From: Marinobacter sp. ELB17
GTDB lineage: Bacteria > Pseudomonadota > Gammaproteobacteria > Pseudomonadales > Oleiphilaceae
Assembly: GCF_000169375.1 (NCBI RefSeq)
Contig: NZ_AAXY01000011.1
Coordinates: 1 to 64,000 of the forward strand
Direction of reading: 5' to 3'
DNA length: 64,000 nucleotides
The notes beneath the pieces are model-generated. The model saw only the letters and a program-made list of their open reading frames with translations, had not been told where the DNA came from and made no database searches. Numbering within the stretch: the first letter of the stretch is position 1; the number at the start of each line of letters is the position of its first letter. Of the stretch, positions 36,474-46,534 are shown in pieces. Both the position numbers and the translations under genes were made by a program.

Positions 36474-37390
36474 TGACGGATACAACCCGCCCGCAAGACC
36501 CTGACAGCCGTTGTGGCTTTGTGGCCATCGTAGGGCGCCCCAACGTGGGCAAGTCTACCCTGATGAATCACATACTGGGCCAGAAGCTCAGTATTACCTC
36601 GCGCAAGCCGCAAACCACCCGTCACCAGGTTTTGGGTATAAAAACCATTGGCCCGGTGCAGGCTGTGTATGTCGACACACCGGGTATGCATGAAGAAGAA
36701 CCACGGGCGATAAACCGATACATGAACAAGGCTGCTACCTCGGCCTTGAAAGGTGTCGACGTGGTGGTATTTGTGCTTGACCAGCTGGCCTGGACCACCG
36801 CCGATGAACTGGTGCTGGAGAAACTTTCTAGTTTGAAATGCCCGGTGATTCTGGCGATCAACAAGGTCGACAAGATTGAAAAGCGGGAAACCCTGCTGCC
36901 GCATCTGGACATGCTGTCGCGCAAGCGCGATTTCGCCGAGATGATTCCCGTCTCGGCGCTGCGCGAGACGAATCTGGTACCGCTTGAAGAATGTGTCGGC
37001 CGCTTCCTACCGCAGAGCGTGCACTTTTACCCGGACGACCAGATTACCGACCGCAGTGAGCGCTTTATGGCCTCGGAAATGGTGCGTGAAAAAATCACCC
37101 GCCAGCTGGGTGCAGAGTTGCCATATTCGGTGGCGGTGGAAATTGAAGAGTTCAAGCATGATGGTAAAACCTTGCACGTGGCGGCCGTGATACTGGTGGA
37201 GCGTGAAGGCCAGAAGAAAATCATTATTGGAGATAAGGGCGACCGCCTGCGCAGCATTGGCCAGGATGCCCGGATCGATATGGAACGCATGTTCGACAAC
37301 AAAGTTATGCTGCGGCTTTGGGTGAAGGTCAAACGCGGCTGGGCCGACAGTGAACGGGCTTTGAAAAGCCTGGGCATGAACGACTTCTGA
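36473..37390 (+). CDS. era: GTPase Era
   Basis: Essential GTPase that binds the 3' end of 16S rRNA during 30S maturation. 305 residues from the ATG at 36473, which overlaps the rnc stop (TGATG); a TTG one codon upstream is less likely. The P-loop is [10 protein letters not shown]3 is DTPGM and G4 is NKVDK. The KH RNA-binding domain is at the C-terminus ([18 protein letters not shown]). The downstream junction with recO carries a 23-bp duplication. Confidence 0.97.
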   Translation: MTDTTRPQDPDSRCGFVAIVGRPNVGKSTLMNHILGQKLSITSRKPQTTRHQVLGIKTIGPVQAVYVDTPGMHEEEPRAINRYMNKAATSALKGVDVVVFVLDQLAWTTADELVLEKLSSLKCPVILAINKVDKIEKRETLLPHLDMLSRKRDFAEMIPVSALRETNLVPLEECVGRFLPQSVHFYPDDQITDRSERFMASEMVREKITRQLGAELPYSVAVEIEEFKHDGKTLHVAAVILVEREGQKKIIIGDKGDRLRSIGQDARIDMERMFDNKVMLRLWVKVKRGWADSERALKSLGMNDF

Positions 37391-37392
37391 GC

Positions 37393-37438
37393 CTGCCATG
37401 AGGGCTAAGGTGCTTCTGCCATGAGCGGTAAGGTGATT
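37393..37438 (+). repeat. 23-bp tandem duplication spanning the recO start
   Basis: Two 23-bp units (37393-37415 and 37416-37438), identical at 20 positions. Each contains CTGCCATGAG. The second holds the true recO ATG at 37421. The first makes a decoy start at 37398 with an 8-codon ORF whose TGA overlaps the recO ATG. Confidence 0.85.
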
Positions 37439-38140
37439 CAGGAGCCGGGCTATGTGATCCACCGCCGGCCCTGGCGTGAAACCAGCTTGCAGGTAGATGT
37501 GTTCACCCTGAACTATGGCCGTGTTGACTTGATTGCTCGCGGCGCCAGCACCAGCAAAAGCCCGCTCAAAGCCCAGTTGCAATCTTTCCAACCGCTATTG
37601 CTGGATTGGGTTGGCCGCGGGGGCCTGAAAACCCTGACCCAGGTAGACGTTCGCCATGCGCCGGTTCTGGCGCAATCGCAAGCGCTGTTCAGCGGTTTTT
37701 ATCTGAATGAATTGCTGCAGCGCATTCTGCCCGCAGCTGACCCCTATCCGTTGTTATTTGCTGCCTATCTTGATGCCATGGCCGAGTTGGCCGCTGCTGC
37801 TGAGCTGGAACCCGTGCTGCGGCGTTTCGAGCGCAGTCTGGCGCTGGCCCTGGGGTATGATTTTGCCTGGGACCTGGCTACCGATAGCTGTGCACCGGTG
37901 CAATCGGGCTGGTTTTACGGATACCATCCGCAGCAGGGCATTGTTGAGCGCCCGGGTGCTGATGTGCGGGTGAAAAAACTTCGTGGCGATGCGCTGCTTG
38001 CGCTAGCCGCCAATGATTACAGTGAAATTGAAGCGCGCCGCAGCGCCAAGCGGGTGATGCGTGCGCTTGTAGACTATTTGTTACAGGGGCGACCGTTGCA
38101 CAGCCGCCAACTTTTTATCCAGTCAGGGGCAGTAAAATGA
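37421..38140 (+). CDS. recO: DNA repair protein RecO
   Basis: Single-strand annealing and RecF-pathway mediator. 239 residues: N-terminal OB fold ([20 protein letters not shown] at about 8-27), then the helical C-terminal region with [12 protein letters not shown]. The ATG at 37421 is the natural start, because the protein then opens [16 protein letters not shown]. No strong ribosome site precedes it, which fits translational coupling through the overlapping 8-codon upstream ORF. pdxJ overlaps by 4 nt. Confidence 0.95.
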   Translation: MSGKVIQEPGYVIHRRPWRETSLQVDVFTLNYGRVDLIARGASTSKSPLKAQLQSFQPLLLDWVGRGGLKTLTQVDVRHAPVLAQSQALFSGFYLNELLQRILPAADPYPLLFAAYLDAMAELAAAAELEPVLRRFERSLALALGYDFAWDLATDSCAPVQSGWFYGYHPQQGIVERPGADVRVKKLRGDALLALAANDYSEIEARRSAKRVMRALVDYLLQGRPLHSRQLFIQSGAVK

Positions 38141-38871
38141 ACTCCAGAGTATTGCTTGGTGTGAATATTGATCACGTGGCCACTTTGCGTCAGGCCCGCG
38201 GCACACGTTATCCCGATCCGGTACAGGCTGCATTGCTGGCGGAAGAAGCCGGCGCCGACGGCATAACCATTCACCCGCGGGAAGATCGCCGTCACATTCA
38301 AGACCGTGACGTGCTGCTGTTACGCGATACCTTGCAGACCAAAATGAACCTTGAAATGGCGGTTACCGACGCCATGCTGGATTTTGCTGAACAAATCCGC
38401 CCGGCCTGCGTGTGCCTGGTGCCTGAAAAGCGCGAAGAACTGACCACCGAGGGCGGTTTGGACGTTGAGGGCCAGGAAGCCCGCATCGCCAAAGCCTGCG
38501 AACGCCTGGCGGCCATAGGTGCGGAAGTATCCCTGTTCATCGACCCGAACAAAATTCAGATTGATGCCGCCGTGCGCTGTGGCGCGCCGGTGATTGAATT
38601 GCACACCGGCGAGTACGCCGAGGCCAGTGGCGCGGCTGCGGATGCGGCTTTCAAAGTATTGGTGGAAGCGGTCTCCTACGCTCGCAAGAAGGGTTTGGTG
38701 GTTAACGCAGGCCATGGTCTGAATTATCACAACACCGAGCGGGTGGCAGCGATTGCCGGGATTAACGAGTTGAATATCGGCCATGCTATTATCGCCCGGG
38801 CGGTCTTCACCGGTCTGAAAGAAGCAGTGCGGGATATGAAAACACTGATTGATAACGCTTGCCGGCGTTAG
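38137..38871 (+). CDS. pdxJ: Pyridoxine 5'-phosphate synthase
   Basis: Condenses 3-amino-1-hydroxyacetone phosphate with deoxyxylulose phosphate to form pyridoxine phosphate (vitamin B6 synthesis). 244 residues in a TIM barrel. Family segments [27 protein letters not shown] and [11 protein letters not shown] are intact. ATGA overlap with recO, as in E. coli (recO-pdxJ). It converges with gacS. Confidence 0.97.
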   Translation: MNSRVLLGVNIDHVATLRQARGTRYPDPVQAALLAEEAGADGITIHPREDRRHIQDRDVLLLRDTLQTKMNLEMAVTDAMLDFAEQIRPACVCLVPEKREELTTEGGLDVEGQEARIAKACERLAAIGAEVSLFIDPNKIQIDAAVRCGAPVIELHTGEYAEASGAAADAAFKVLVEAVSYARKKGLVVNAGHGLNYHNTERVAAIAGINELNIGHAIIARAVFTGLKEAVRDMKTLIDNACRR

Positions 38872-38884
38872 GAGTGCGTCGGCT

Positions 38885-41794
38885 TTAAGAGTGCGTAGGG
38901 CTGCCGTGTTGTCTGAAGAGTAACTGCCAATGGGTGTTGTCGCCCCAGTTCAATAGCCGCTTCATTGCTTTCAACAGCTGATCGGTCAGGGTATCAATAT
39001 CGCTGTCAGCCGTTTTTAACGCGGTCTCCAGTTGATTGGCAGCGGCTCGAACTTCCGGTACGCCGCAGTAGCGGGCGCCACCGTGCAGCTTGTGCACGCA
39101 CTCCAGCAGTTCCAGTCTGTTGCCACCGCGCCAATGATGTTCAATGGTTTCAACGGTGGGTGTTATCTGTTCCAGCAGCATGCTGAACAACTCTTCGGCC
39201 AGGTCTGCTTTGCCGGCTGCCAGGCGCAGGCTTTCCTCAATACTGATGCATTCCCTGGTCATTTTTCGACTCGACGGTCGCAGTGCTCTGCGGCTGCCGC
39301 GCACTTCGTTAGCTCGACCGCCGTCACCTGCGCCGTCGCAACATACCAATCCTGTGTGCTGCTCTACGGCGTCCAGCAGTTGGCGGCTGCTGACCGGCTT
39401 GGTCATATAGCCGTCGAATCCCTGCCGTGCTAACCGGCCTCGTTCGTCACTCATGGCGTGCGCGGTCAGTGCAATAATGGCGGCACGCTGGCAGCCGGCG
39501 GTTTCCAGTTGCCTTAGCCTTTGGGTGGTAGCCACGCCGTCCATACCTGGCATCTGCAGGTCCATGAATACCAGATCGAATTGACGGGAGCGGACCTTTG
39601 TCAGCGCTTCAAAGCCGCTGGCGGCGCCTACCGTGTTTACGCCCGCATCCTGTAGCAGGGTCAGTACCAGTTTAAGATTGGCTTCGTTGTCGTCTACCGC
39701 CAGAACCCAAGGGTTGAGGCTTTCTCTGAAGGGTTCCGGCGGTGGTGTTGCCAGACCGTAACCGCGATCGGCCGTATGGTCGTTAGCGTTGATGCCGTGC
39801 ACCAGTAACACCAGTTCATTGTAGAGCTCCCCGCGCAGAACGGGTTTGGTCAGGTGGCTGCTAACCTTGGCCACCAGGGGTGTGTCGTGGCTTTCCAGGG
39901 TTGGCGTCAGCAACAGGGTGCGACAATCGCGGTCAACCTCAATACTGTGCACCAGACTGCGATATTGGCTGGAATTGAGCAGATGGCGATTAATACCAAT
40001 CAGCGCGACGGCAAAGCCGGTCTGCTCTCGCTGCGCCTGTTCGATGCGCTCCTGCATGGCGCCCGGAGAGCTAACCCGCTCTACGGCAACGCCCCAGTCC
40101 CGCAACAGGTGCTCCATCGCCAGGCCGGTGGTTTTTTGTTGCTCCAGGTAAATCATGCGTTCACCGCGTAGGCCGTTACGGGGGCTGTCGCTATCGTGTT
40201 GGCTGGCCCGTGTGCTGGTCAGGGTGAACCAGAATGTAGAGCCCTTCCCCAGCTCGCTTTCCAAGCCGATCTTGCCGCCCATTTCCTCTGCCAGGCGTTT
40301 GGATATAGCCAGCCCGAGCCCGGTACCACCATATTGCCGTGCGGTTGATGCGTCGGCCTGGCTAAATGCATCAAACAATGATCGCTGTTGTGCGCGTGAC
40401 AGTCCCATACCTGTATCCGCTACGCTGACACGCAGGGTAACGGAGCCATTACTGGCGTCCTCTTCTTCCAGGCTGGCACGCAGGACGACTTCGCCGGTGT
40501 GGGTAAACTTGATGGCGTTGTTGAGCAAATTGGTAATAATCTGTTTCAGCCTTAATGGGTCGCCCATCAGGTTGTTGGGCACATCGTTGTAAACCAGGGT
40601 TACCAGGTCCAGGTTTTTGTCGTGCGCTGCCGGCGCGAGCATCACCATGACTTCTTCCACAATATCCCGCAGCTGGAACGGTACTCGGTCAAACGTTAGC
40701 TTGCCGGCTTCGATTTTGGAAAAGTCGAGAATGTCGTTGATGATGGTCAGCAGGATTTCCGATGACTTGCGAATGGTGTTCAGGTGATCTCTTTGCTGGC
40801 GGGCCAGAGAGCCTTTTAACAGCAGTTCGGTGAATCCGATAATACCGTTGAGCGGAGTACGGATTTCATGGGACATATTGGCCAGAAATTCCGATTTTAT
40901 GCGGCTCGCTTCCAGCGCTTCCTTACGCGCAAAATCCAGCTCAATATTCTGGATTTCAATAGTTTCCAGCGTTTCCCGCAGGTCTTCGGTGGCTTGGTCC
41001 ACGTTTTGCTGCATGTCTGCTTGGGCCTTGCTCAAGGCAGCCGCCATGGCGTTCAGGCCAGACTCAAGCTGTTCAAATTCGGGTCCCGCTTGAGTACAAA
41101 CCCGGGTTTCCAATTTGCCTTCTTTAAGCTCGGCAACGGCTTTATTAAGTTTATAAACGGGACTGGTGAAAGCCCGGCTCAGGCGCAGCGACACCAGCAT
41201 GCTGAACACCACACCGGAAAGGACTAACAGCAGGGAAATCAGCAGCGCTTTGTAGGTTTCTTTTTCGGTGCGGATATGGGACATTTCCACTGCTACCCAG
41301 CCCAGAGTTTGCTGGACACTGGGCACCTCAGCCTCGCCATTGAGCAGATTCTCGATCATCAGGCCCTGCAGGGTCACCGGCGTAATGAAAAATGTGCTCT
41401 GCTGGCGCGGCAGCTGCTGCGCGACCTGATCCTGCAGCCGCTCGGCTATATCGCGTTTGTGGGTGTCTGGGCCGGTGTGCAGAAGACGCTCGCCGCCGCT
41501 ATCGAAAAAGCTGATGGAGCGCACATCCTGCTCTTGCAGCAAGGCACTGGAAAGGCTGTATAACAAGTGCCGGTTGGCCGTAAACAGGCCGTATTCTGAG
41601 CCCGCCGCCAGTTGCCGCGACAAGGCTTCGCCACGGTCCCGCAGCAGGCTTTCAATCTGGTTAACCCAACTTGAACTGAAAAACAGGCCCAGCAGTAAAG
41701 TGGTAGCCAGCGTGGGCACCAGTGTGGCCATCAGTACCTTGTTGCGAATGCCCCAGTGACGAATACCCCGGTTGGTAAAACCCCAGCGCCCCAT
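38885..41794 (-). CDS. gacS: Hybrid sensor histidine kinase GacS/BarA
   Basis: Membrane kinase that, through GacA, activates transcription of Rsm/Csr RNAs. I set the start at the ATG at 41794 (969 aa): CAGGAA lies upstream and RNKVLMATLVP, typical of GacS, begins the first membrane segment. Layout: TM1 about 20-42, periplasmic loop, TM2 about 184-204, HAMP and coiled coil to 300, H309 in the phosphoacceptor box (MSHEIRTPLNG), ATPase domain, receiver with MDLQMPGMDG (about 750), and a C-terminal HPt domain (HKLHGGARYCG). Its neighbours cysM-rlmD-relA are those of Pseudomonas gacS. A candidate target RNA lies at 6810-7029. Confidence 0.95.
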   Translation of the reverse strand: MGRWGFTNRGIRHWGIRNKVLMATLVPTLATTLLLGLFFSSSWVNQIESLLRDRGEALSRQLAAGSEYGLFTANRHLLYSLSSALLQEQDVRSISFFDSGGERLLHTGPDTHKRDIAERLQDQVAQQLPRQQSTFFITPVTLQGLMIENLLNGEAEVPSVQQTLGWVAVEMSHIRTEKETYKALLISLLLVLSGVVFSMLVSLRLSRAFTSPVYKLNKAVAELKEGKLETRVCTQAGPEFEQLESGLNAMAAALSKAQADMQQNVDQATEDLRETLETIEIQNIELDFARKEALEASRIKSEFLANMSHEIRTPLNGIIGFTELLLKGSLARQQRDHLNTIRKSSEILLTIINDILDFSKIEAGKLTFDRVPFQLRDIVEEVMVMLAPAAHDKNLDLVTLVYNDVPNNLMGDPLRLKQIITNLLNNAIKFTHTGEVVLRASLEEEDASNGSVTLRVSVADTGMGLSRAQQRSLFDAFSQADASTARQYGGTGLGLAISKRLAEEMGGKIGLESELGKGSTFWFTLTSTRASQHDSDSPRNGLRGERMIYLEQQKTTGLAMEHLLRDWGVAVERVSSPGAMQERIEQAQREQTGFAVALIGINRHLLNSSQYRSLVHSIEVDRDCRTLLLTPTLESHDTPLVAKVSSHLTKPVLRGELYNELVLLVHGINANDHTADRGYGLATPPPEPFRESLNPWVLAVDDNEANLKLVLTLLQDAGVNTVGAASGFEALTKVRSRQFDLVFMDLQMPGMDGVATTQRLRQLETAGCQRAAIIALTAHAMSDERGRLARQGFDGYMTKPVSSRQLLDAVEQHTGLVCCDGAGDGGRANEVRGSRRALRPSSRKMTRECISIEESLRLAAGKADLAEELFSMLLEQITPTVETIEHHWRGGNRLELLECVHKLHGGARYCGVPEVRAAANQLETALKTADSDIDTLTDQLLKAMKRLLNWGDNTHWQLLFRQHGSPTHS

Positions 41795-42003
41795 AAACAA
41801 TTCCTGAAAATGGCATTTTGCCCGCGTACTACGGGCATCAGTCTGTTGGTTCGGTGTTTGCGCCCGACGGGTGTTGTTGCCGGCAGCAGTTAACCTAATT
41901 CGTGCTATAGCGCCAGGCTCTTGCGATAGCAATAAGCGGTATTGGGCTGGAGTTGCTATAAAGCGTATGATTTAACCCCAAAAGTATACCACAGGGACTC
42001 ATT

Positions 42004-42897
42004 ATGTATTTTCCAACCATTGAAGATTATGTTGGTAAAACCCCGCTGGTTCGCCTGCAGCGCCTGCCAGGCGATACCAGTAATGTCATCCTTGCCAAAC
42101 TGGAAGGTAATAATCCGGCCGGTTCGGTCAAAGATCGGCCCGCGATTAGCATGATCCAACAAGCCGAAATCCGCGGCGACATCAAGCCCGGCGATACCCT
42201 GATCGAAGCCACCAGCGGTAATACCGGTATTGCCCTGGCTATGGCGGCGGCGATAAAGGGTTACCGCATGGTGTTGATTATGCCCTCCAATATGAGCGAA
42301 GAGAGGCGCGCGTCCATGCGCGCTTATGGCGCCGAAATTATTGCGGTGAGCAAGGAAGACGGTATGGAAGGCGCCCGCGATCTGGCCGAACGCATGCAGG
42401 CCGAAGGCAAAGGCAAGGTTCTGGACCAGTTCGCCAATGCTGACAACCCACTGGCGCACTACCGCACCACCGGCCCTGAAATCTGGCAGCAGACCAATGG
42501 CCGGGTAACCCATTTCGTGGCCTCTATGGGCACCACGGGCACGGTTATGGGCGTGTCCCGCTATTTGAAAGAGCGCAACCCCGACGTCCGCATTGTTGGC
42601 CTGCAACCGAGCGAGGGCGCGGCCATACCGGGCATTCGGCGCTGGCCAGAAGCCTATATGCCTAAAATTTTTGATGCCAAGGCGGTTGATCAGGTAATGG
42701 ATATTGGTCAGGTCGAGGCCGAAACCACGATGCGCGCGCTGGCCGAAAAAGAAGGTATTTTTTGCGGTGTATCGTCTGGCGGTTCCATCGCCGCGGCGCT
42801 GCGACTTTCCCAAACGCTTGAAAACGCCGTTATCGTGGGCATTATCTGTGACCGTGGTGACCGCTACCTGTCTACCGGCGTATTTCCTGGCGCCTGA
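42004..42897 (+). CDS. cysM: Cysteine synthase B
   Basis: PLP enzyme making cysteine (or S-sulphocysteine) from O-acetylserine. 297 residues, as in CysM rather than the longer CysK. The PLP lysine is K43 in NPAGSVKDR. The phosphate loop is TSGNTGIAL (about 64-72). The C-terminal serine motif is GVSSGGSIAA. Divergent from gacS; rlmD follows 25 nt later. Confidence 0.95.
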   Translation: MYFPTIEDYVGKTPLVRLQRLPGDTSNVILAKLEGNNPAGSVKDRPAISMIQQAEIRGDIKPGDTLIEATSGNTGIALAMAAAIKGYRMVLIMPSNMSEERRASMRAYGAEIIAVSKEDGMEGARDLAERMQAEGKGKVLDQFANADNPLAHYRTTGPEIWQQTNGRVTHFVASMGTTGTVMGVSRYLKERNPDVRIVGLQPSEGAAIPGIRRWPEAYMPKIFDAKAVDQVMDIGQVEAETTMRALAEKEGIFCGVSSGGSIAAALRLSQTLENAVIVGIICDRGDRYLSTGVFPGA

Positions 42898-42922
42898 GTC
42901 TGATTAAAAAAGAGAAGAATTG

Positions 42923-44269
42923 ATGAGTAGAAGACGCAGAAAAGTGTTGCCCCAGGAACCTGTCCGCTGCGAGGTCGAAAAGCTCGGCCATGATGGCCGT
43001 GGTATTGCCCGTAGCGAGGGTAAAGTGCAATTTGTCAGCGGCGCGCTGCCAGGCGAAACAGTGATGGCCAAGATGGTTGGCAGCCGCAGCAAATTTGACG
43101 AATTGCGTACCCTTGAGGTACTCAGTGCGGCTCCCGACCGCCAGACTCCGCCCTGCGACTTTGCCGCCGTGTGCGGTGGCTGCAGCCTGCAGCACATGAG
43201 TGTAGAGGCGCAGATTGCGTTCAAGGAAAACACTCTGAAAGAGCACTTTACCCATTTTGGTGGTATCGAGCCCGAACAGTGGGTTAAACCGCTGCGTGCT
43301 GACACCTTGGGTTACCGCCGCAAAGCGCGGCTGGGTGTGCGTTTTGTAACAGCACGTGAATCAGTGCTGGTTGGCTTCCGCGAAAAGAGCAGTAATTTTT
43401 TGACGGATATTGACCGCTGCCTGGTGCTGGACCCACGTATTGGCGAACGCATTATGCCGCTGCGCGAATTGCTGCACGGTATGGATGCTTTTGACCGCAT
43501 TCCCCAGGTAGAGGTTGCCTGCGGTGATGATGTAGCAGTGATGGTGTTCCGTAATATGGAAGACTTGAGCGCCGGCGACCGCAGCAAGCTGATTGTGTTT
43601 GGTCAAAACCACGATCTGCACATCTATTTGCAACCTAAAGGCCCGGACACGGTTCACCGTATCTGGCCGAAATCTGCAGGTCACCAGGATGAACGTTTGA
43701 GTTACAGCTTGCCGGAATTTGATTTGACCCTGGCGTTTCACCCAACCGACTTCACCCAGGTGAATGCCAGCATTAACCAGGTAATGGTTAAGCGCGCCAT
43801 CGACTGGCTGGACGTGCAGCCCGGCGAGCGAGTCTTGGATCTTTTTTGCGGCTTGGGCAATTTTACCCTGCCGCTGGCCCGCCGTGGTGGCCAGGTGGTC
43901 GGTGTTGAAGGCGACGACGCCATGGTTGAGCGCGGCCGCGAGAACGCCGCGCTAAACGGCCTGGATAATGTCACCTTTTTTGGCGCCGACTTGCACGGCG
44001 ATTTTACCGGCCAGAGCTGGGCCAAAGAGGGTTTCGACAAAATCCTGATTGACCCGCCGCGCTCTGGCGCCGAAGACATTTGCCAGTACTTAACCGCCTT
44101 TAACGCCAGCCGCATTGTGTATGTGTCTTGCAACCCGGCCACTTTGGCGCGGGATGCGGGTGTTATGGTGCGTAATGGCTACCGCCTGGTGCAAGCGGGT
44201 GTCATGGATATGTTCCCGCATACTACTCACGTGGAATCCATCGCGCTTTTTGAGCGTGATTCTGGTTAA
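42923..44269 (+). CDS. rlmD: 23S rRNA (uracil-1939-C5)-methyltransferase
   Basis: SAM-dependent RNA methyltransferase carrying a 4Fe-4S cluster. 448 residues from the ATG at 42923. An N-terminal TRAM domain (about 12-70) is followed by the cluster cysteines [10 protein letters not shown] (about 73-82). The SAM motif [16 protein letters not shown] lies at about 306-321, and the catalytic cysteine is in [11 protein letters not shown] near 407. relA follows at 44303; the intervening stop region is a 16-bp tandem duplication. Confidence 0.96.
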   Translation: MSRRRRKVLPQEPVRCEVEKLGHDGRGIARSEGKVQFVSGALPGETVMAKMVGSRSKFDELRTLEVLSAAPDRQTPPCDFAAVCGGCSLQHMSVEAQIAFKENTLKEHFTHFGGIEPEQWVKPLRADTLGYRRKARLGVRFVTARESVLVGFREKSSNFLTDIDRCLVLDPRIGERIMPLRELLHGMDAFDRIPQVEVACGDDVAVMVFRNMEDLSAGDRSKLIVFGQNHDLHIYLQPKGPDTVHRIWPKSAGHQDERLSYSLPEFDLTLAFHPTDFTQVNASINQVMVKRAIDWLDVQPGERVLDLFCGLGNFTLPLARRGGQVVGVEGDDAMVERGRENAALNGLDNVTFFGADLHGDFTGQSWAKEGFDKILIDPPRSGAEDICQYLTAFNASRIVYVSCNPATLARDAGVMVRNGYRLVQAGVMDMFPHTTHVESIALFERDSG

Positions 44270-44286
44270 ACGCGATTCTGGCTAAT
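44255..44286 (+). repeat. 16-bp tandem duplication over the rlmD stop
   Basis: Two units (44255-44270 and 44271-44286), CGTGATTCTGGTTAAA and CGCGATTCTGGCTAAT, identical at 13 of 16 positions. The first contains the rlmD stop. Confidence 0.7.
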
Positions 44287-44302
44287 CTGGAAAAGAGTCG
44301 AC

Positions 44303-46534
44303 ATGGTAAAAGTTCGCGAAGATTACGCCGTGACCGGCAGCGGTGAAGTAGACATTGCCCAATGCGTGCGCCAGCTGGCCGAGCAGACCCGACTTGAGGA
44401 TAACAGCCTGCTGCGCCAGGCTTGCGAAAGAGCCGCGGCCATTGACCTTCAGGCCTATCGGGAAGACCGACAATGGACCCCCGGCGCCAGCAGTTTCCGC
44501 ACCGGCATTGAAATGGCTCGAGTGCTGGCAGAGCTGCACCTGGACCAGGCCAGCCTGACGGCTGCTGTACTGTATCGCGCTGTACGCGAAGAACGGGTAA
44601 CGCTGGAAGCCGTGCGTAAAGAGTTTGGCGACGAAGTGGCTGGCCTGATCAGCGGCGTACTGCAGATGGCGGCGATTTCGTCTATCCATCACCCCCTGAA
44701 GGGCAATGTTCTGGGCCAGAGCGAAGGTCAGCTCGACAACGTGCGTAAAATGCTTGTGACTATGGTTGACGACGTGCGGGTTGCGCTGATCAAACTCGCT
44801 GAGCGCACCTGCGCCATTCGCGGAGTGAAAGACGCATTGCCGGAAAAACGCATGCGGGTTGCGCGGGAAGTATCTGATATCTATGCCCCGTTGGCGCACC
44901 GGCTGGGCATTGGCTATATCAAATGGGAGCTGGAAGACCTGTCTTTCCGCTACCTGCACGAAACCGCTTACAAGAAAATTGCCAAACTGTTGGATGAAAA
45001 GCGCCTGAATCGGGAAAGCTACATCAAACGGGTGGTGGCTGCGCTGGAGTCGGAGCTGGGCAGCACCGGCATCAAAGGCGATGTCTCGGGCCGCGTCAAA
45101 CACATCTACAGTATCTGGCGCAAAATGCGCAGAAAAGGCATAGATTTCAGCCAGGTGTATGACGTGCGCGCTGTGCGTATTCTGGTGCCGGAGGTACGCG
45201 ACTGTTACGCCGTGTTGGGCATAGTCCACGGCCTTTGGCGCCATATTCCTAACGAATTTGACGACTACATCGCTAACGTCAAAGAAAATGGTTACCAGTC
45301 TCTGCACACCGCGGTCATCGGCCCGGAAGGCAAGGTGATGGAAGTGCAGATTCGCACCCATGACATGCACGAAGAAGCCGAACTGGGTGTCTGCGCTCAT
45401 TGGCTTTATAAAGGTACCGACACCAAAAACAAATCTACCGGTTACGATGCCAAAATAAACTGGCTGCGCCAGGTGCTGGAGTGGCAAGAAGAGCTGGGCG
45501 ATCTGTCCGGCTTGACGGAGCACCTGAAATCCGAGGTGACATCGGATCGGGTTTACGTGTTTACGCCTGAGGGCCACGTGGTTGATCTGCCCCAGGGTTC
45601 CACCGCCGTAGACTTCGCCTACCGGGTACATACAGAAGTCGGTCACGCTTGCCGAGGCGCGCGCATCAACGGGCGTATCGTGCCCTTGATCTACCCGCTG
45701 AAAACCGGCGATCAGGTGTTCATACTGACGTCTAAAAGTGCGACACCCAGCCGCGATTGGCTCAACCCCAACCTGGGCTACATTCGGAGTTCGCGCTCCC
45801 GTGCCAAGGTCATTAGCTGGTTTAAACAGCAGGACCGCGGGCGTAATATCAGCGACGGCCGTACCATTCTGGACGACGAATTCAAGCGTTTGTCATTGCA
45901 TGACTGCAATCTGGAACTGCTCGCCAAAAAGGTGAATTACCACAGCGCTGAAGACATGTGTGCGGCCATTGGCGCGGGCGACCTGCGCCCGGCCCAAGTG
46001 GCCAATTTGGCCCAGCAAATGCTGGAGCCAAAACATGAACAGCCCGAACTGAAGCTGCGCAAGCAAAGCAAAGTTTACGATACCGAATCTGACATTCGCA
46101 TTGTGGGTGTGGGCCAGCTGAAAACCCAGGTGGCTAAATGCTGCAAGCCCCTACCGGGTGATGATATTGGCGGCTACATTACGGTTGGCCGCGGTGTAAC
46201 CGTTCACCAGCAGGACTGCAACACCTACATGGGACTGGTGGAAACAGAGCCACACCGCATTATCGAGGTCAGCTGGGGCGTGCGCCAGGCCTCGGTATAC
46301 CCGGTGGATATCAGCGTTGACGCCTACGACCGTTCGGGCCTTTTGCGCGATATCACCCAGGTGCTGTCGGCATCGCGCTGCGATGTGCTGGCGTTAAACA
46401 CCCAGAGCAATCGTGACGACAACACGGCCAACCTGACGGTCACTGTAGAAATCTCCGATCTGGAACAACTGGCCAAACTGCTGTCCCAGATCCGCAACCT
46501 GCCCAACGTCATTGAGGCTAAGAGAAAACGCTGA
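44303..46534 (+). CDS. relA: GTP pyrophosphokinase RelA
   Basis: Ribosome-associated (p)ppGpp synthetase of the stringent response. 743 residues. The pseudo-HD domain occupies about 45-200: the HD motif is replaced, as usual in RelA, so hydrolysis is not expected. The synthetase domain (about 230-370) shows YDVRAVRILVPE and ENGYQSLHTAVIGPEG. TGS (about 410-470), zinc-finger (near 610-640, CCKPLPGDDI) and ACT (about 665-743) domains follow. mazG overlaps the stop by one base. Confidence 0.96.
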   Translation: MVKVREDYAVTGSGEVDIAQCVRQLAEQTRLEDNSLLRQACERAAAIDLQAYREDRQWTPGASSFRTGIEMARVLAELHLDQASLTAAVLYRAVREERVTLEAVRKEFGDEVAGLISGVLQMAAISSIHHPLKGNVLGQSEGQLDNVRKMLVTMVDDVRVALIKLAERTCAIRGVKDALPEKRMRVAREVSDIYAPLAHRLGIGYIKWELEDLSFRYLHETAYKKIAKLLDEKRLNRESYIKRVVAALESELGSTGIKGDVSGRVKHIYSIWRKMRRKGIDFSQVYDVRAVRILVPEVRDCYAVLGIVHGLWRHIPNEFDDYIANVKENGYQSLHTAVIGPEGKVMEVQIRTHDMHEEAELGVCAHWLYKGTDTKNKSTGYDAKINWLRQVLEWQEELGDLSGLTEHLKSEVTSDRVYVFTPEGHVVDLPQGSTAVDFAYRVHTEVGHACRGARINGRIVPLIYPLKTGDQVFILTSKSATPSRDWLNPNLGYIRSSRSRAKVISWFKQQDRGRNISDGRTILDDEFKRLSLHDCNLELLAKKVNYHSAEDMCAAIGAGDLRPAQVANLAQQMLEPKHEQPELKLRKQSKVYDTESDIRIVGVGQLKTQVAKCCKPLPGDDIGGYITVGRGVTVHQQDCNTYMGLVETEPHRIIEVSWGVRQASVYPVDISVDAYDRSGLLRDITQVLSASRCDVLALNTQSNRDDNTANLTVTVEISDLEQLAKLLSQIRNLPNVIEAKRKR

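Noticed and set aside
38872..38905. A tandem repeat of GAGTGCGT between pdxJ and gacS
   Set aside because: Only the first 8 bases repeat exactly, so it is too weak to group with the other border duplications.
44282..45646. A 454-codon open frame antisense to relA
   Set aside because: It is a shadow of the relA codon pattern: no ribosome site, no domain, and composition typical of antisense frames in G+C-rich genes.
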